Positions 1 through 8,159 are shown, counted from the stretch's first letter. The stretch: 35,700 nt of DNA from Bacteroidota bacterium (GCA_021845665.1 JAJZVO010000044.1:1-35700); one strand, 5' to 3'. Program-made: numbers and translations. Notes: a model not told the origin generated them from the letters alone.

Positions 1-3000
1 CCTGTTGACGTATTTCTGAGTCAGGAACGACCGCGATGCATCGAGCAGGTGTCTAAGTATTGTTTCCTGTCGATGGATAGTCTCGTTCGTAATGTCTCTG
101 TCATGCATATCGGTGACGACCCGGTTCATTTCTTTTGCTATGTCGTTGAGGTTTCCTAATATCCTTTCTTGAGATTGCGATCTTTGAGCTTCTCTTGCGA
201 GCTGTTCAAGGGACTTACGAATGGCTTCCTGTCTCGCGGCGAGCCTTGCCAGCTCGGCTTGCTGCCGCATCGACAAACCTCCCTGCATTCCGAGTTGACG
301 GGTGAGCGCATTCAGGCTCTCCTGGCTTGCTCCGAGCTGGTCAAGCTGCTGAAGGAGGGAAGGGGAGCCGCCACCCTGGCCCTGCATCATAGACTGCAGC
401 GTAGCCTGAATGTTGAGTACCGCTTTGTTTAGCGAGCCCATGGCTTCACTTTGCGACGGTCCGGGAGACTCCCCGCCCCTGCTCTGGAGTTGGCTGAGTG
501 ACTCCTGCATCTGGGAGTAAGCCTCGCCGATCTGGCGCCCCATTTGAGGAGTAATAGCAAAGCTTTTGTTCGAAAGCTGCATCATCTGCTGCGCGGTGTA
601 GCCCAGCTGCAGCATCAGTTCGTTCTGCTTCAAGGAAAGCATCCTGGATTCGGCCGAATACGGCACTACGTTCTTCGATCTATCGCGCAGTGCCTCTTGC
701 TCCTTCGAAATCTCGAGAAGGTTTTGCTGTGCCTTTCTAAGAGCATCCATGGTGGCTCGCTGCCGGTTCTCAAGCATCGACCGCTCAGTTTCCGACAGCC
801 GCTGCCTGAACTGCTGAAGTGCGGACGATACATCCCTTTGGTTTGTGAGTGAATTTGAGAATTGCCCCCGGGAAAGCTGACGGCCTGCATCCCGCATTTT
901 CTCCGAAACGCCTGATTTGTTCAGCGCTTTGCGTGCGTCCGAAAGCTGCTCCGTCGGCATCTCACCAGAGAATTCCGACATCATCTTCTTCAAATCGGCT
1001 GTGGCGCGCTCTGCCGACGAAAATTCCCTCCGGATCTCCTCTTGGCTTTGGGCAAGTTGACGGCGAGCTTCGCCGTTTGTGGAATCCGACGATGCCGTCG
1101 ACTTCTGAACTTCGTCTTGCTTCGAAAGCATTTGCTCGACGCGCGTCCGAAGCTCGTCGAATTTCTGCTCGATCTGGATGCGCTTGATCAGGCTCAGGGT
1201 GCGTTCGATGCTCTTCCGAAGCATCTCATCGTTGACCTGGAAATTTTTCATCGCTTCGCGCACCATGTCAGGATTCAGCGACTGAATGGCCTGCTGCAGT
1301 TTCTTGAGAGCCTCCTGGAAGCCGGGTGAATTAATGTCCTGCAGTGCCTTCTGAAGTTCCAGATACTTTTCGAGCGTCCGTGGGGAGATGATCTTATTCT
1401 CAAGCATGTTCTGCGTCATCTTTTCGATCTGCTCCTTTATCCCCTCGACCTTCTTCTGAAGACTATCGTATCGCTGGAGAGTGTTGTCCATCTTCTTCTG
1501 TTGTTCCCAGCTCAACTGTTTTGTCGCCGTCTTCATCTCTTCGGATATCCTGTCGAACTGCTGCTTCAGTTCGTCGGAGCTGTTAAGGGCATCTTCCGTT
1601 TTTTGAATAAGGCCGCTATGCTCGCTGTCGGCCGCCGCGAAAACTTCCTCGAGCGAAGGGAGGCGCAGCGTGTATTCAGCGCTCGAGGTCGCCTTCGGCC
1701 CGTCTACCATGTCGTTGTCGAATACTGTGGCGTGATAGCTGATTACGTCCTCAGGAACGAGATGGCGCGACGAGAGATCCCACACGTACGATATCTCCTC
1801 CTCACCGGCAGTTTTCGATGGAATCGGAATCTCGATGGAGCGGTATGTCTTTTCAGGCGGAATGTATTTTGAGCTGATCAGCTTATACTGGAGAAGAAGC
1901 TTTGTGAATCCGTAGTCGTCGCCTATCGAGATCCTCAACGGGAGAATCATGTCCCGGTTAAGAGCGACGTCTTTACCCGGAATCGTGATCTCGCAAGTCG
2001 GGTACTGATCGCTTACCGCCTTTGCCGTGTAAAAGATTGGGTCTCTGTTACCTAGGCTGTCGTAATCGAGCAGGCGCAACGAATAGTCTGATGTGTGCCG
2101 CACTACGAAAAATCCGTGCGCTTCAGTACCGCTCGTTTCCATTTTGACATTTGATGTGTCGCCGAAGGAAATCCATGCTTTCAGCAGACGCTTATTACTC
2201 CGGAGCGAATACTCGGCGCGCGTCCCAACGAGCGCCGAGAAATCTCCGATGTCTTCCTGAAGCATTTCCGGCGGTTTCCCTGTGTATTGAGGGTAAACTA
2301 GCCGGACCGTGAAATTGTTGACAATAGGAAGTTCGACGACATCGACGCTGAAGTCCCGGCTTCTTTGACCGCCTGCGGTAACGTAATACACCAGGTCGCC
2401 TCTCACATCCGGCATCCTGAACATATAGATACCATCACCTCTCTCTTTGACGACGTGTCCCTCGAATACCTTCTCGTCGCTGTACTTCTCGCTGACTGAA
2501 ATGTCAGAAGGGAATCTTGCGGCGGTCACGAGCCCGAGCTTGACATGCACGTTGAGCGTGTCGCCCCTCGACAACTCCGTGTCGCCGGGAGCTATTTCAA
2601 AAGTGTACACCAACGGGGTGACATAATTGTGCGTGAAGTCCACTGAGCGTAGAAGTGCATTCGGCATGCTGGACGGAAAACCGATTAGCAAGAGTGCGGC
2701 AATGGTCAGACTCGCGGCAAGAAGATAGGCCGGTTCCTTCCGCGGTCTGTGCCTGACTGCCGTCTCGAGTTCGCGCGAAGAAGCTCTTCCTATTGTCCGT
2801 CTGATGTATTCCCTGACAAGCTCTTTAGAATGTAATGGCTCATGAACGGTGCCCATGAGCTCGATGGCGTTCCGTAATCTGTCCTTGATGTCGGGAAATG
2901 CCTCGCCGGCTTCGAGAGCGGTGTCGACAAGGTCTCTGGTTGCGACCGGTCTGAAATAATGCGACAGATGAGGAAGAAGGAGCTTAATGAATGTAAACAG

Positions 3001-3216
3001 CAGGACAGCCGCGGAAATCAGGAAGAGTGAGGTCCGAACCACAGTGCCGAAATTGAAAATCATCTCGAGAAGACCGGTGATGAACAGAGAAAGTACGAGG
3101 ACTGATATGCATGCGGCCGCCCCGTCCACGATGCGCGCCAGGACCTTCCTTCGGTAGATGTGGCGCAGCGACGCTAATACATCTTTCCCGGATTCTTGGC
3201 TGAGATCATATTTCAT
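1..3216 (-). CDS. DUF4175-like large membrane-anchored coiled-coil protein (3' end outside window)
   Basis: The minus-strand frame from ATG at 3216 appears open to base 1 (1072 codons), so the C-terminus is missing. N-terminal residues start MKYDLSQESG. Two hydrophobic segments lie at about residues 22-45 and 48-68 and a third at about 160-180, just before a long extracytoplasmic beta-rich part (roughly 190-520). After that comes a very long Gln/Glu/Lys/Ser-rich alpha-helical, coiled-coil region (about 530 to the window edge). This layout of three membrane helices, Ig-like middle and Q-rich helical tail resembles the DUF4175 family; that assignment is from memory of the family. Its start lies 3 bases after the stop of the upstream DUF4159 gene, so the two are probably translationally coupled. 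Function is unknown. A role in the cell envelope or surface assembly is inferred from the topology and partner. The reading frame was checked codon by codon only in parts. Confidence 0.7.
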   Translation of the reverse strand, partial: MKYDLSQESGKDVLASLRHIYRRKVLARIVDGAAACISVLVLSLFITGLLEMIFNFGTVVRTSLFLISAAVLLFTFIKLLLPHLSHYFRPVATRDLVDTALEAGEAFPDIKDRLRNAIELMGTVHEPLHSKELVREYIRRTIGRASSRELETAVRHRPRKEPAYLLAASLTIAALLLIGFPSSMPNALLRSVDFTHNYVTPLVYTFEIAPGDTELSRGDTLNVHVKLGLVTAARFPSDISVSEKYSDEKVFEGHVVKERGDGIYMFRMPDVRGDLVYYVTAGGQRSRDFSVDVVELPIVNNFTVRLVYPQYTGKPPEMLQEDIGDFSALVGTRAEYSLRSNKRLLKAWISFGDTSNVKMETSGTEAHGFFVVRHTSDYSLRLLDYDSLGNRDPIFYTAKAVSDQYPTCEITIPGKDVALNRDMILPLRISIGDDYGFTKLLLQYKLISSKYIPPEKTYRSIEIPIPSKTAGEEEISYVWDLSSRHLVPEDVISYHATVFDNDMVDGPKATSSAEYTLRLPSLEEVFAAADSEHSGLIQKTEDALNSSDELKQQFDRISEEMKTATKQLSWEQQKKMDNTLQRYDSLQKKVEGIKEQIEKMTQNMLENKIISPRTLEKYLELQKALQDINSPGFQEALKKLQQAIQSLNPDMVREAMKNFQVNDEMLRKSIERTLSLIKRIQIEQKFDELRTRVEQMLSKQDEVQKSTASSDSTNGEARRQLAQSQEEIRREFSSAERATADLKKMMSEFSGEMPTEQLSDARKALNKSGVSEKMRDAGRQLSRGQFSNSLTNQRDVSSALQQFRQRLSETERSMLENRQRATMDALRKAQQNLLEISKEQEALRDRSKNVVPYSAESRMLSLKQNELMLQLGYTAQQMMQLSNKSFAITPQMGRQIGEAYSQMQESLSQLQSRGGESPGPSQSEAMGSLNKAVLNIQATLQSMMQGQGGGSPSLLQQLDQLGASQESLNALTRQLGMQGGLSMRQQAELARLAARQEAIRKSLEQLAREAQRSQSQERILGNLNDIAKEMNRVVTDMHDRDITNETIHRQETILRHLLDASRSFLTQKYVNR

Positions 3217-3219
3217 GAG

Positions 3220-3894
3220 CTAGTGAGTAAGAGCCCAGTAGACTATGTTTGTGCCGAACTCCATCGCTTCCCGTCGTTTGTTTTCAGGATCGCTGTGGAC
3301 TTCGGGCGGATCCCATCCGTCGGATGGATTACATCCTGTGGTGTAGTACACCGCCAGCCTTTTCCCGACGAAAATTCCGAATGCAGCCGGAGGTTTGCCG
3401 TCGTTCCAATCCTGTATCTTCGGCGGGCCTTTGGAAAAATCAAATACGCAGCTGTAAAGTCCGTATGAGTACGGCAATGCGACAAGCTTCTCCTCCGGCA
3501 ATACCTTCTTTATTTCCCGTCGAAATGCCTCGTCCATACCGTAGTCGTCGTCCGCGTATAGAAAACCGCCGTCCTGGATGTATCGACGCAATCTCTTTGC
3601 CTGTTCATCGCTAAATTTGATATTACCGTGTCCCGTCATAAATAGTATCGGATAACCGAAAATGTCGTCGCTCATTATGTCGACATAGTGATAATTCGGG
3701 TCGACGTTGATACCTGTGTGTCTTCCGACGAACTGCAGGAGAGTCGGTTCCTCGAGCGGATCGTTGTACCAGTCCCCGCCTCCGTCGTACTTCAGCCTCG
3801 CGATCCTGACCGCACTCGACTTCTGTGCGAAGGCTTCGTGCACAATCCCGATACAGATTATGAGGAACAATACCGCGAGTAGGAAATCTCTCAT
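3220..3894 (-). CDS. DUF4159-domain exported protein
   Basis: The protein has 224 residues when started at ATG 3894, where a classical signal peptide begins (MRDFLLAVLFLIICIGIVHE, cleavage near AFA-QK). A longer version from GTG 3951 is possible but would put 19 hydrophilic residues in front of the signal. The mature part carries DUF4159 hallmarks: YDGGGDWYNDP near the start, a Rossmann-like middle with FMTGHGNIKFSDEQ, the GGFLYADDDYGMD segment, and GCNPSDGWD near the end. DUF4159 resembles a glutamine-amidotransferase/flavodoxin-like fold, but no catalytic role is established and none is claimed here. In Bacteroidota such genes often lie in clusters with MoxR ATPase, DUF58 and large membrane proteins (family knowledge). 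Here the next gene downstream is the DUF4175-like protein, 3 bases away. Confidence 0.8.
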   Translation of the reverse strand: MRDFLLAVLFLIICIGIVHEAFAQKSSAVRIARLKYDGGGDWYNDPLEEPTLLQFVGRHTGINVDPNYHYVDIMSDDIFGYPILFMTGHGNIKFSDEQAKRLRRYIQDGGFLYADDDYGMDEAFRREIKKVLPEEKLVALPYSYGLYSCVFDFSKGPPKIQDWNDGKPPAAFGIFVGKRLAVYYTTGCNPSDGWDPPEVHSDPENKRREAMEFGTNIVYWALTH

Positions 3895-3979
3895 CGATTC
3901 CAATCTAAAGAAGGGTAAAAGCAGTTTCAAGATAGCGGCCGTTCGATTCACCCATCAATATGGCGTTTCGCTTCGAAAA

Positions 3980-4543
3980 GTGGTAAGTTTCCTCGTGGAG
4001 CAATTCATACATCAGAACGGTTACCTGACGGTCTTCATATCGGTAGCCCTGGCTGGAGAAGTCGGCCTGTTTGCCGGTGTGGCACTCGCGCGATCGGGGG
4101 CGGTGTCGCTGACGGGGGTTGTGGTTCTCGGCACGGTAGCTTCGTTTGTCGGCAATACCATCTATTATTATGCGGGGAAATTTCTCTGGAAAAAATGGAG
4201 CTTTCTGCGGGATAAATTGGGTGAGAAGGTTGATCGAGCATCGCGTGTCGTGAACAGATTCGGATCTCCGATTATGCTCGTGGCAAGATTCTTCTACGGT
4301 ATCAGGGATATCGTTCCCATCACGCTCGGTCTCTACCAAACGGAACCGGTCCGCTTTGCAGCATACAATCTTGTCGGCGCATTTCTCTGGGCATATTCAT
4401 TCACGGTTCTCGGAAAGGCGTTCTCATCTTTCGTAGTGGGATATGCCGGGAGTTTAGGCGCGACGCTCGGGTGGGTGGTGATTTCGACAGTCATAGTGGG
4501 TGTCTATTTATCCATCCGTCGACTTGCTTCCAGGTTGCGTTGA
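3980..4543 (+). CDS. DedA/VTT-family membrane protein
   Basis: About 187 residues from GTG 3980. The frame is open further upstream to 3707, but that part would overlap the divergent DUF4159 gene and its signal peptide on the other strand, so a start at GTG 3980 or GTG 3995 is preferred. Neither has a clear Shine-Dalgarno sequence. The protein is very hydrophobic and shows DedA (SNARE-associated/VTT) features: an early helix ending in LAGEVGLFAGVALARSG, the GNTIYYYAGK segment, a central VARFFYGIRDIVPITLGLY motif with the conserved Arg and Pro, and C-terminal helices ending in RRLASRLR. DedA proteins are inner-membrane, and some act as phospholipid or undecaprenyl-phosphate flippases. The substrate here cannot be told. 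It is a single gene, divergent from DUF4159. Confidence 0.85.
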   Translation: MVSFLVEQFIHQNGYLTVFISVALAGEVGLFAGVALARSGAVSLTGVVVLGTVASFVGNTIYYYAGKFLWKKWSFLRDKLGEKVDRASRVVNRFGSPIMLVARFFYGIRDIVPITLGLYQTEPVRFAAYNLVGAFLWAYSFTVLGKAFSSFVVGYAGSLGATLGWVVISTVIVGVYLSIRRLASRLR

Positions 4544-4561
4544 GACCCTCGCATAAAGAAA

Positions 4562-4595
4562 CCGCCGGCTGACCTGGAGCGGATCGAACCGGCGG
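4562..4595. terminator. Hairpin between convergent dedA and cytochrome genes
   Basis: CCGCCGG (4562-4568) pairs with CCGGCGG (4589-4595) around a 20-base loop and is followed by CGGGTATTTATT. It lies between two convergent stop codons (4543 and 4626), the expected place for a shared terminator. There is no uninterrupted U run, so termination strength is uncertain. Confidence 0.4.
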
Positions 4596-4625
4596 CGGGT
4601 ATTTATTCCTTCAATACACTTTGCT

Positions 4626-6125
4626 TCATTGCGTGCCGTCGTGGCAATCGGTGCATGATCCTTCTTTCCATGCGTCCCCGATGCCTACATGCGGATGAAC
4701 GAACGGTACGCCGTCAAGATTCACCACCGAATCGGCCTTCTCTCCCTGGGCAAGTATGATGTGACAGGTCGTGCAGCTGTGCGGTATCACCTGTCCATCG
4801 GCACTCTTGTGGTGCCCGTCATGGCAGCGGAAGCAACCCTGGTATTCCATGTGTCCGAGATCGTTCGGGTATGCCCTCCAGTCGGCCCTCATGTACGGGA
4901 AGAAGTTCTGTTTGTAAATAGTCTGTAGCGATGCGATCGCGCCCGCGATGGCGGAGTCGTCGTGGGCTGCAACTGCCGGATATTTCCTCTGGTAGAAAGA
5001 ATTGATGTAGAGGGAGATGCTGTCCAATGCATCCTTCGTATCCACATAGCGGGGAACCAGTGCGTTGACCCCTTCCTGCTTGATCCAGGGAAGAGCCGGG
5101 CTGATAGCACCCGTCGCCATTGCATCGTTGATCGCGTCTCCCGGCGATTTTATGATGTGCGTCGGCCGGTTGTGACAATCCATGCAATCCATCGTTTTGA
5201 TTTTCACGTGTTTGACGGAATCGGGCGTAAACGGGTTGTCGCTCGTAGTGAATGTTTCCGTTTTTCCATCCTTGTTTACGACGCGTACCCATGGAATGGT
5301 CTGCGCCGTGGAATCGGTCGGGATGAACTCGACTGTGTGTGTGACGTGCCAGTGAACGGATGGGCGCTGTGGCTCAGCAGAAGTACTCTTACCAACCCTG
5401 ACCAGCATATCGAGGTCCCAACGGGTGTTTGCCGAATCCTCGAGATAGAACGTCTTCGTTATGCGGCGTTCTCCGGTAAACGACTGTGGCCAGTGACACT
5501 GCTCGCAGGTTACCCTGGCAGGACGCAGATTCTTTATGGGGGTAGGAATTGGCCGTGGGAATTTATTGAACAGCACGGCGTAAACCTGATACGCTCCTGA
5601 CAATTTCGACTTGACGTACCAGCTTGCGCCTGGTCCTACGTGGCACTGCACGCAAGCGACCCTCGCGTGCGGCGAATCGGCGTGAGTGACGAACTCCGGC
5701 TTCATCACCCTGTGACAGAGTCGTCCGCAAAACTGCACAGACTCCGTCGCCTCGAAAGCCCTGTAACTCCCTATCGCAGTGAACACCATTAGAAGAAGCG
5801 TTCCCGTCGAGAAAATGAAAAAAGCACGGCGGTGTTTTGGATCGGAGAGATCGATCTTGGGCATCAGAGAACCGCCGGTTTGAGCCAGCCGGTGGTATCG
5901 CTTTCTTTCGATCACCGCCCCGAGCGGAATTATGAGAAGCGCCACTATTAGAACTGCAGGGAAGATTATGTAAGTGACGATTCCAAAGTATGGCGGGAGT
6001 GAATTCCACATCGCCGAGAGTACCATCAGTATCAGGATCGTGCCGAATACGACACTCGCGATAATGGCACCGGCCATACTTATGGGGTTGTAAAATATGT
6101 CCGGTAACTTTCTTTTCTTCATCAT
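4626..6125 (-). CDS. NapC/NirT-type multiheme cytochrome c, seven heme motifs
   Basis: The protein has 499 residues. Three hydrophobic helices lie at about 17-40, 46-70 and 101-121, followed by a large periplasmic part. Heme-binding motifs are CGRLCH at 133 (three residues between the cysteines instead of two), CVQCH at 158, CEQCH at 207, CMDCH at 314, CFRCH at 431, CTTCH at 451 and CTDCH at 491. A Met (141) just after the first motif recalls the Met ligand of NapC/NrfH heme 1. NapC-family proteins pass electrons from menaquinol to periplasmic reductases; that role is inferred. No reductase or maturation gene is adjacent, so the partner is unknown. The start is ATG-ATG: AGAGG in front is spaced better for the second ATG (6122). 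The gene stands alone, with its own promoter at about 6213-6241. Confidence 0.88.
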   Translation of the reverse strand: MMKKRKLPDIFYNPISMAGAIIASVVFGTILILMVLSAMWNSLPPYFGIVTYIIFPAVLIVALLIIPLGAVIERKRYHRLAQTGGSLMPKIDLSDPKHRRAFFIFSTGTLLLMVFTAIGSYRAFEATESVQFCGRLCHRVMKPEFVTHADSPHARVACVQCHVGPGASWYVKSKLSGAYQVYAVLFNKFPRPIPTPIKNLRPARVTCEQCHWPQSFTGERRITKTFYLEDSANTRWDLDMLVRVGKSTSAEPQRPSVHWHVTHTVEFIPTDSTAQTIPWVRVVNKDGKTETFTTSDNPFTPDSVKHVKIKTMDCMDCHNRPTHIIKSPGDAINDAMATGAISPALPWIKQEGVNALVPRYVDTKDALDSISLYINSFYQRKYPAVAAHDDSAIAGAIASLQTIYKQNFFPYMRADWRAYPNDLGHMEYQGCFRCHDGHHKSADGQVIPHSCTTCHIILAQGEKADSVVNLDGVPFVHPHVGIGDAWKEGSCTDCHDGTQ

Positions 6126-6615
6126 TGCCTCTGTATGGTTGTTAATGTCAATGGGTCCATCGACGGGATATGAACTCCGTCATCGGACATCATCGTTGAC
6201 CTAACGATGCCAATTATAGACCTGCTCAGAGGAATGGTCTAGAAAAGGTGGCGATATCGCCTTTCACTGCCGGGCATAAGTTACTATCTGATGCCTATTC
6301 AATTCAATATGTCGTCATAATTTCCCAAAAACTTGAAGAGAATTTCAACAACCGCGGGCCTTCTTTTTCCCCGATATCGAGATTGACTCAGAATTGAAAT
6401 CGATTGAAATCGACACCGCTCAAACCTGTCCTGGTCAGCTGAATTCAATTTATCGGGACGCGCTGTTGGCAGCCGTTCGATTCATCGGATGGCTACTTTG
6501 GGGATACCTGCTTTGGGACGGGGATGAGTTTTGCATTAAGCCCGTCTGGGTGGTTACTCCTCATTCTCATTACTTGGTTGAGTCTTTCATATCATTCGAG
6601 TTAAATTGGTCCATC
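6126..6615. other. 490-base intergenic region between divergent genes
   Basis: The left half holds the cytochrome promoter and palindromes (6191-6261). At 6393-6412 a 10-base unit ATTGAAATCG occurs twice in tandem. The asparaginase frame stays open upstream to 6394 with a hydrophobic stretch, but family members begin near MIFITGG, so this is treated as non-coding. A short reading frame at 6524-6604 (26 residues, one hydrophobic segment, ends 11 bases before the asparaginase ATG) has only a poorly spaced G-rich ribosome site. No RNA gene was recognised. Confidence 0.4.
6191..6261 (-). promoter_or_regulatory. Putative promoter of the cytochrome gene with two flanking palindromes
   Basis: Read on the minus strand, TAGACC (6241-6236) and TATAAT (6218-6213, a perfect -10) are separated by 17 bases, predicting transcription from about 6206. 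A perfect inverted repeat, CATCGTT-5 bases-AACGATG (6191-6209), covers the predicted start site, the usual position of a repressor operator. A 12-base palindrome GGCGATATCGCC (6250-6261) is centred about 50 bases upstream of the predicted start, a plausible activator position. All elements are read directly from the bases; their regulatory roles are inferred. Confidence 0.45.
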
Positions 6616-7104
6616 ATGGCTATAATGATCTTCATTACGGGTGGGACTTTCGACAAGGAATATAACGAACTGACGGGGAAGCTCTTCTTCAAAGACAGCC
6701 ATCTGCAGGAGATGCTGAGGCTCGGCAGGTGTAAACTCGATGTCGATGTCAGAACACTCATGATGATGGACAGCCTGGAAATTACGGATGCCGACAGAGG
6801 CATCATACTCGAAAATTGCACTTTGTGCGAACACGAGAGAATTGTCGTCACGCACGGAACGGATACGATGGAACAGACTGCGCAGCTTCTTGGAAAGTCT
6901 ATCAAAGACAAGACCGTGGTCCTTACCGGCGCCATGATTCCTTACAAGTTCGGGAGTTCTGACGGGCTCTTCAATCTTGGAAGTGCCCTCGCATTCGTTC
7001 AGACTCTGCCCCATGGCGTGTATATAGCTATGAACGGGATGTATTTCCACTGGGACAATGTCCGCAAGAACAGGAAAACGGGCGAGTTTGAGGAGATAAA
7101 ATGA
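6616..7104 (+). CDS. Short asparaginase-like protein (N-terminal catalytic domain only)
   Basis: 162 residues from ATG 6616 (or 159 from ATG 6625). The N-terminus has the type I/II asparaginase first motif, IFITGGTFDKEY, with the nucleophile Thr. The second motif, VVTHGTDTM, with the Thr-Asp pair lies about 80 residues later, followed by VVLTGAMIPYKFGSSDG. Full-length L-asparaginases are about 330 residues with a second domain. This protein stops after the first domain. It is not a broken gene: the stop is part of an ATGA overlap with the intact tag gene, and single-domain asparaginase-like proteins are a known group. Whether it hydrolyses asparagine is unknown, since the usual active site is completed by residues of a neighbouring subunit's C-terminal domain. 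No clear Shine-Dalgarno sequence precedes the start. Confidence 0.8.
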   Translation: MAIMIFITGGTFDKEYNELTGKLFFKDSHLQEMLRLGRCKLDVDVRTLMMMDSLEITDADRGIILENCTLCEHERIVVTHGTDTMEQTAQLLGKSIKDKTVVLTGAMIPYKFGSSDGLFNLGSALAFVQTLPHGVYIAMNGMYFHWDNVRKNRKTGEFEEIK

Positions 7105-7682
7105 ACCTGACGCGATGTCCATGGCCGTCGGATGATCCGTTGATGATCGAGTATCATGACGTGGAGTGGGGGGTGCCTCTTCATGATGATAAACTCATTT
7201 TCGAGTTCCTAATTTTGGAAGGGATGCAGGCAGGACTTAGCTGGTCGACGATACTCCACAAGCGTGAAAACTTCAGGAAGGCATTTGCCGGATTCGATGT
7301 CGAGAAGGTCGCGCGATTCGACAGAAAAAAGGTGAGGAGCCTTCTTATCAATGCGGGCATCATCAGGAACAAATTGAAAATACATGCCGCTGTCTCAAAC
7401 GCAAGGCAATTCATCCTGGTGCAGGAAGAGTACGGCTCATTCGACAGGTACATTTGGCGGTTTATCGATGGGAAGCCTAAGATGAATCGCCTTCGATCGT
7501 TGAAGGATATCCCCGCAACGAGCAAAGAGTCCGATGCGATGAGCAAGGACCTGAAAGCGAGGGGATTCAAATTTGTCGGCTCGACGATCTGCTACGCGCA
7601 CATGCAAGCTACCGGGATGGTAAACGATCATCTGATGTCGTGCTTCAGGTATAAGGAACTGAAGACCGATTCAGGTGTGTAA
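7101..7682 (+). CDS. tag: DNA-3-methyladenine glycosylase I
   Basis: 193 residues, the usual length for Tag. It removes 3-methyladenine from alkylated DNA as the first step of base excision repair. Zinc-binding positions are visible: Cys in TRCPW near the start, His in YHDVEWG, and the C-terminal HLMSC His and Cys in VNDHLMSCFR. The catalytic/base-recognition segment FLILEGMQAGLSWSTIL, with the conserved Glu, lies at about residues 36-52, and the helix-hairpin-helix part follows. The start codon overlaps the asparaginase-like stop by four bases (ATGA), so the two genes are co-translated. No functional link between them is known to me. Confidence 0.95.
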   Translation: MNLTRCPWPSDDPLMIEYHDVEWGVPLHDDKLIFEFLILEGMQAGLSWSTILHKRENFRKAFAGFDVEKVARFDRKKVRSLLINAGIIRNKLKIHAAVSNARQFILVQEEYGSFDRYIWRFIDGKPKMNRLRSLKDIPATSKESDAMSKDLKARGFKFVGSTICYAHMQATGMVNDHLMSCFRYKELKTDSGV

Positions 7683-7832
7683 GATTTGAGGGCTGCTTGA
7701 ATATCCCGGACATTCAGGGCTTCGTGATTCTATCACATCTGTCGCGGCTTCGGTCGCAGTGTCAGCAAGGAGGCTGCTTCGTTGATGCATTGCCGGCAGC
7801 TTTAGTGAACTAAACCTATTGGGAGTCTTGTC

Positions 7833-7952
7833 ATGCTCGACATGAAAGAGGAGCGACGCTGGATGCGTTTGGCGGGTATCACGAAGATATTGAAAATAGT
7901 TGCAGTGGTAATCTTTGTTGCCTTCCTCGTCTGGCTCAAATGGGGGAGATGA
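7833..7952 (+). CDS. Predicted 39-residue single-pass membrane peptide
   Basis: A short frame, ATG 7833 to TGA 7952, is preceded by GGGAG (7821-7825) at good spacing. The peptide starts MLDMKEERRWMRLAG, is basic and charged for about 20 residues, then has one hydrophobic segment (IVAVVIFVAFLVWL) and ends KWGR. That is a typical small membrane protein with a cytoplasmic N-terminus or signal-anchor. A hairpin at 7988-8009 follows. It lies between tag and a secreted protein. I do not recognise a family. Between 7683 and 7832 there is only a short C(UUCG)G-capped stem at 7744-7757. Confidence 0.5.
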   Translation: MLDMKEERRWMRLAGITKILKIVAVVIFVAFLVWLKWGR

Positions 7953-7987
7953 CCTCCGTCAGTTTAGAACCCGCTTTTGTCTCAAGC

Positions 7988-8009
7988 CATCGGCTGATAG
8001 AGGCCGATG
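7988..8009 (+). terminator. Hairpin after the 39-residue frame
   Basis: CATCGGC (7988-7994) and GCCGATG (8003-8009) form a perfect 7-base-pair stem with an 8-base loop. It is followed by TGGTGTTGTATCTTTC, which is U-rich but interrupted. It may end the small-peptide transcript before the secreted-protein gene at 8160. Confidence 0.35.
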
Positions 8010-8159
8010 TGGTGTTGTATCTTTCTCGGTGCGTTGATATACTTCGGCTGCGCTTACGTTTTCCAACTTCAACAAGTAATCGGGAGATCTGGGATTGGTC
8101 CGGCAGGAGAAATTCACTGCGGTATTTGTTGTACACATAGAACGCGGGTCCTCTCTGTA

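Noticed and set aside
169-1872. Several open frames on the plus strand
   Set aside because: They lie opposite the DUF4175-like gene, have no ribosome sites or family features, and are shadows of its Gln/Leu-rich codons.
6524-6604. 26-residue hydrophobic frame before the asparaginase-like gene
   Set aside because: The G-rich stretch is directly against the ATG, too close for a ribosome site; no similarity recognised.
6394-6615. Upstream extension of the asparaginase-like protein with a hydrophobic stretch
   Set aside because: Family members begin at the MIFITGG strand; an extra membrane segment would be unprecedented and no ribosome site supports it.
7765-7806. AAGGAGG followed by TTG-ATG and a 7-8 codon frame, as a leader peptide
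   Set aside because: Too short to judge, no runs of regulatory codons, and no adjacent biosynthetic gene.
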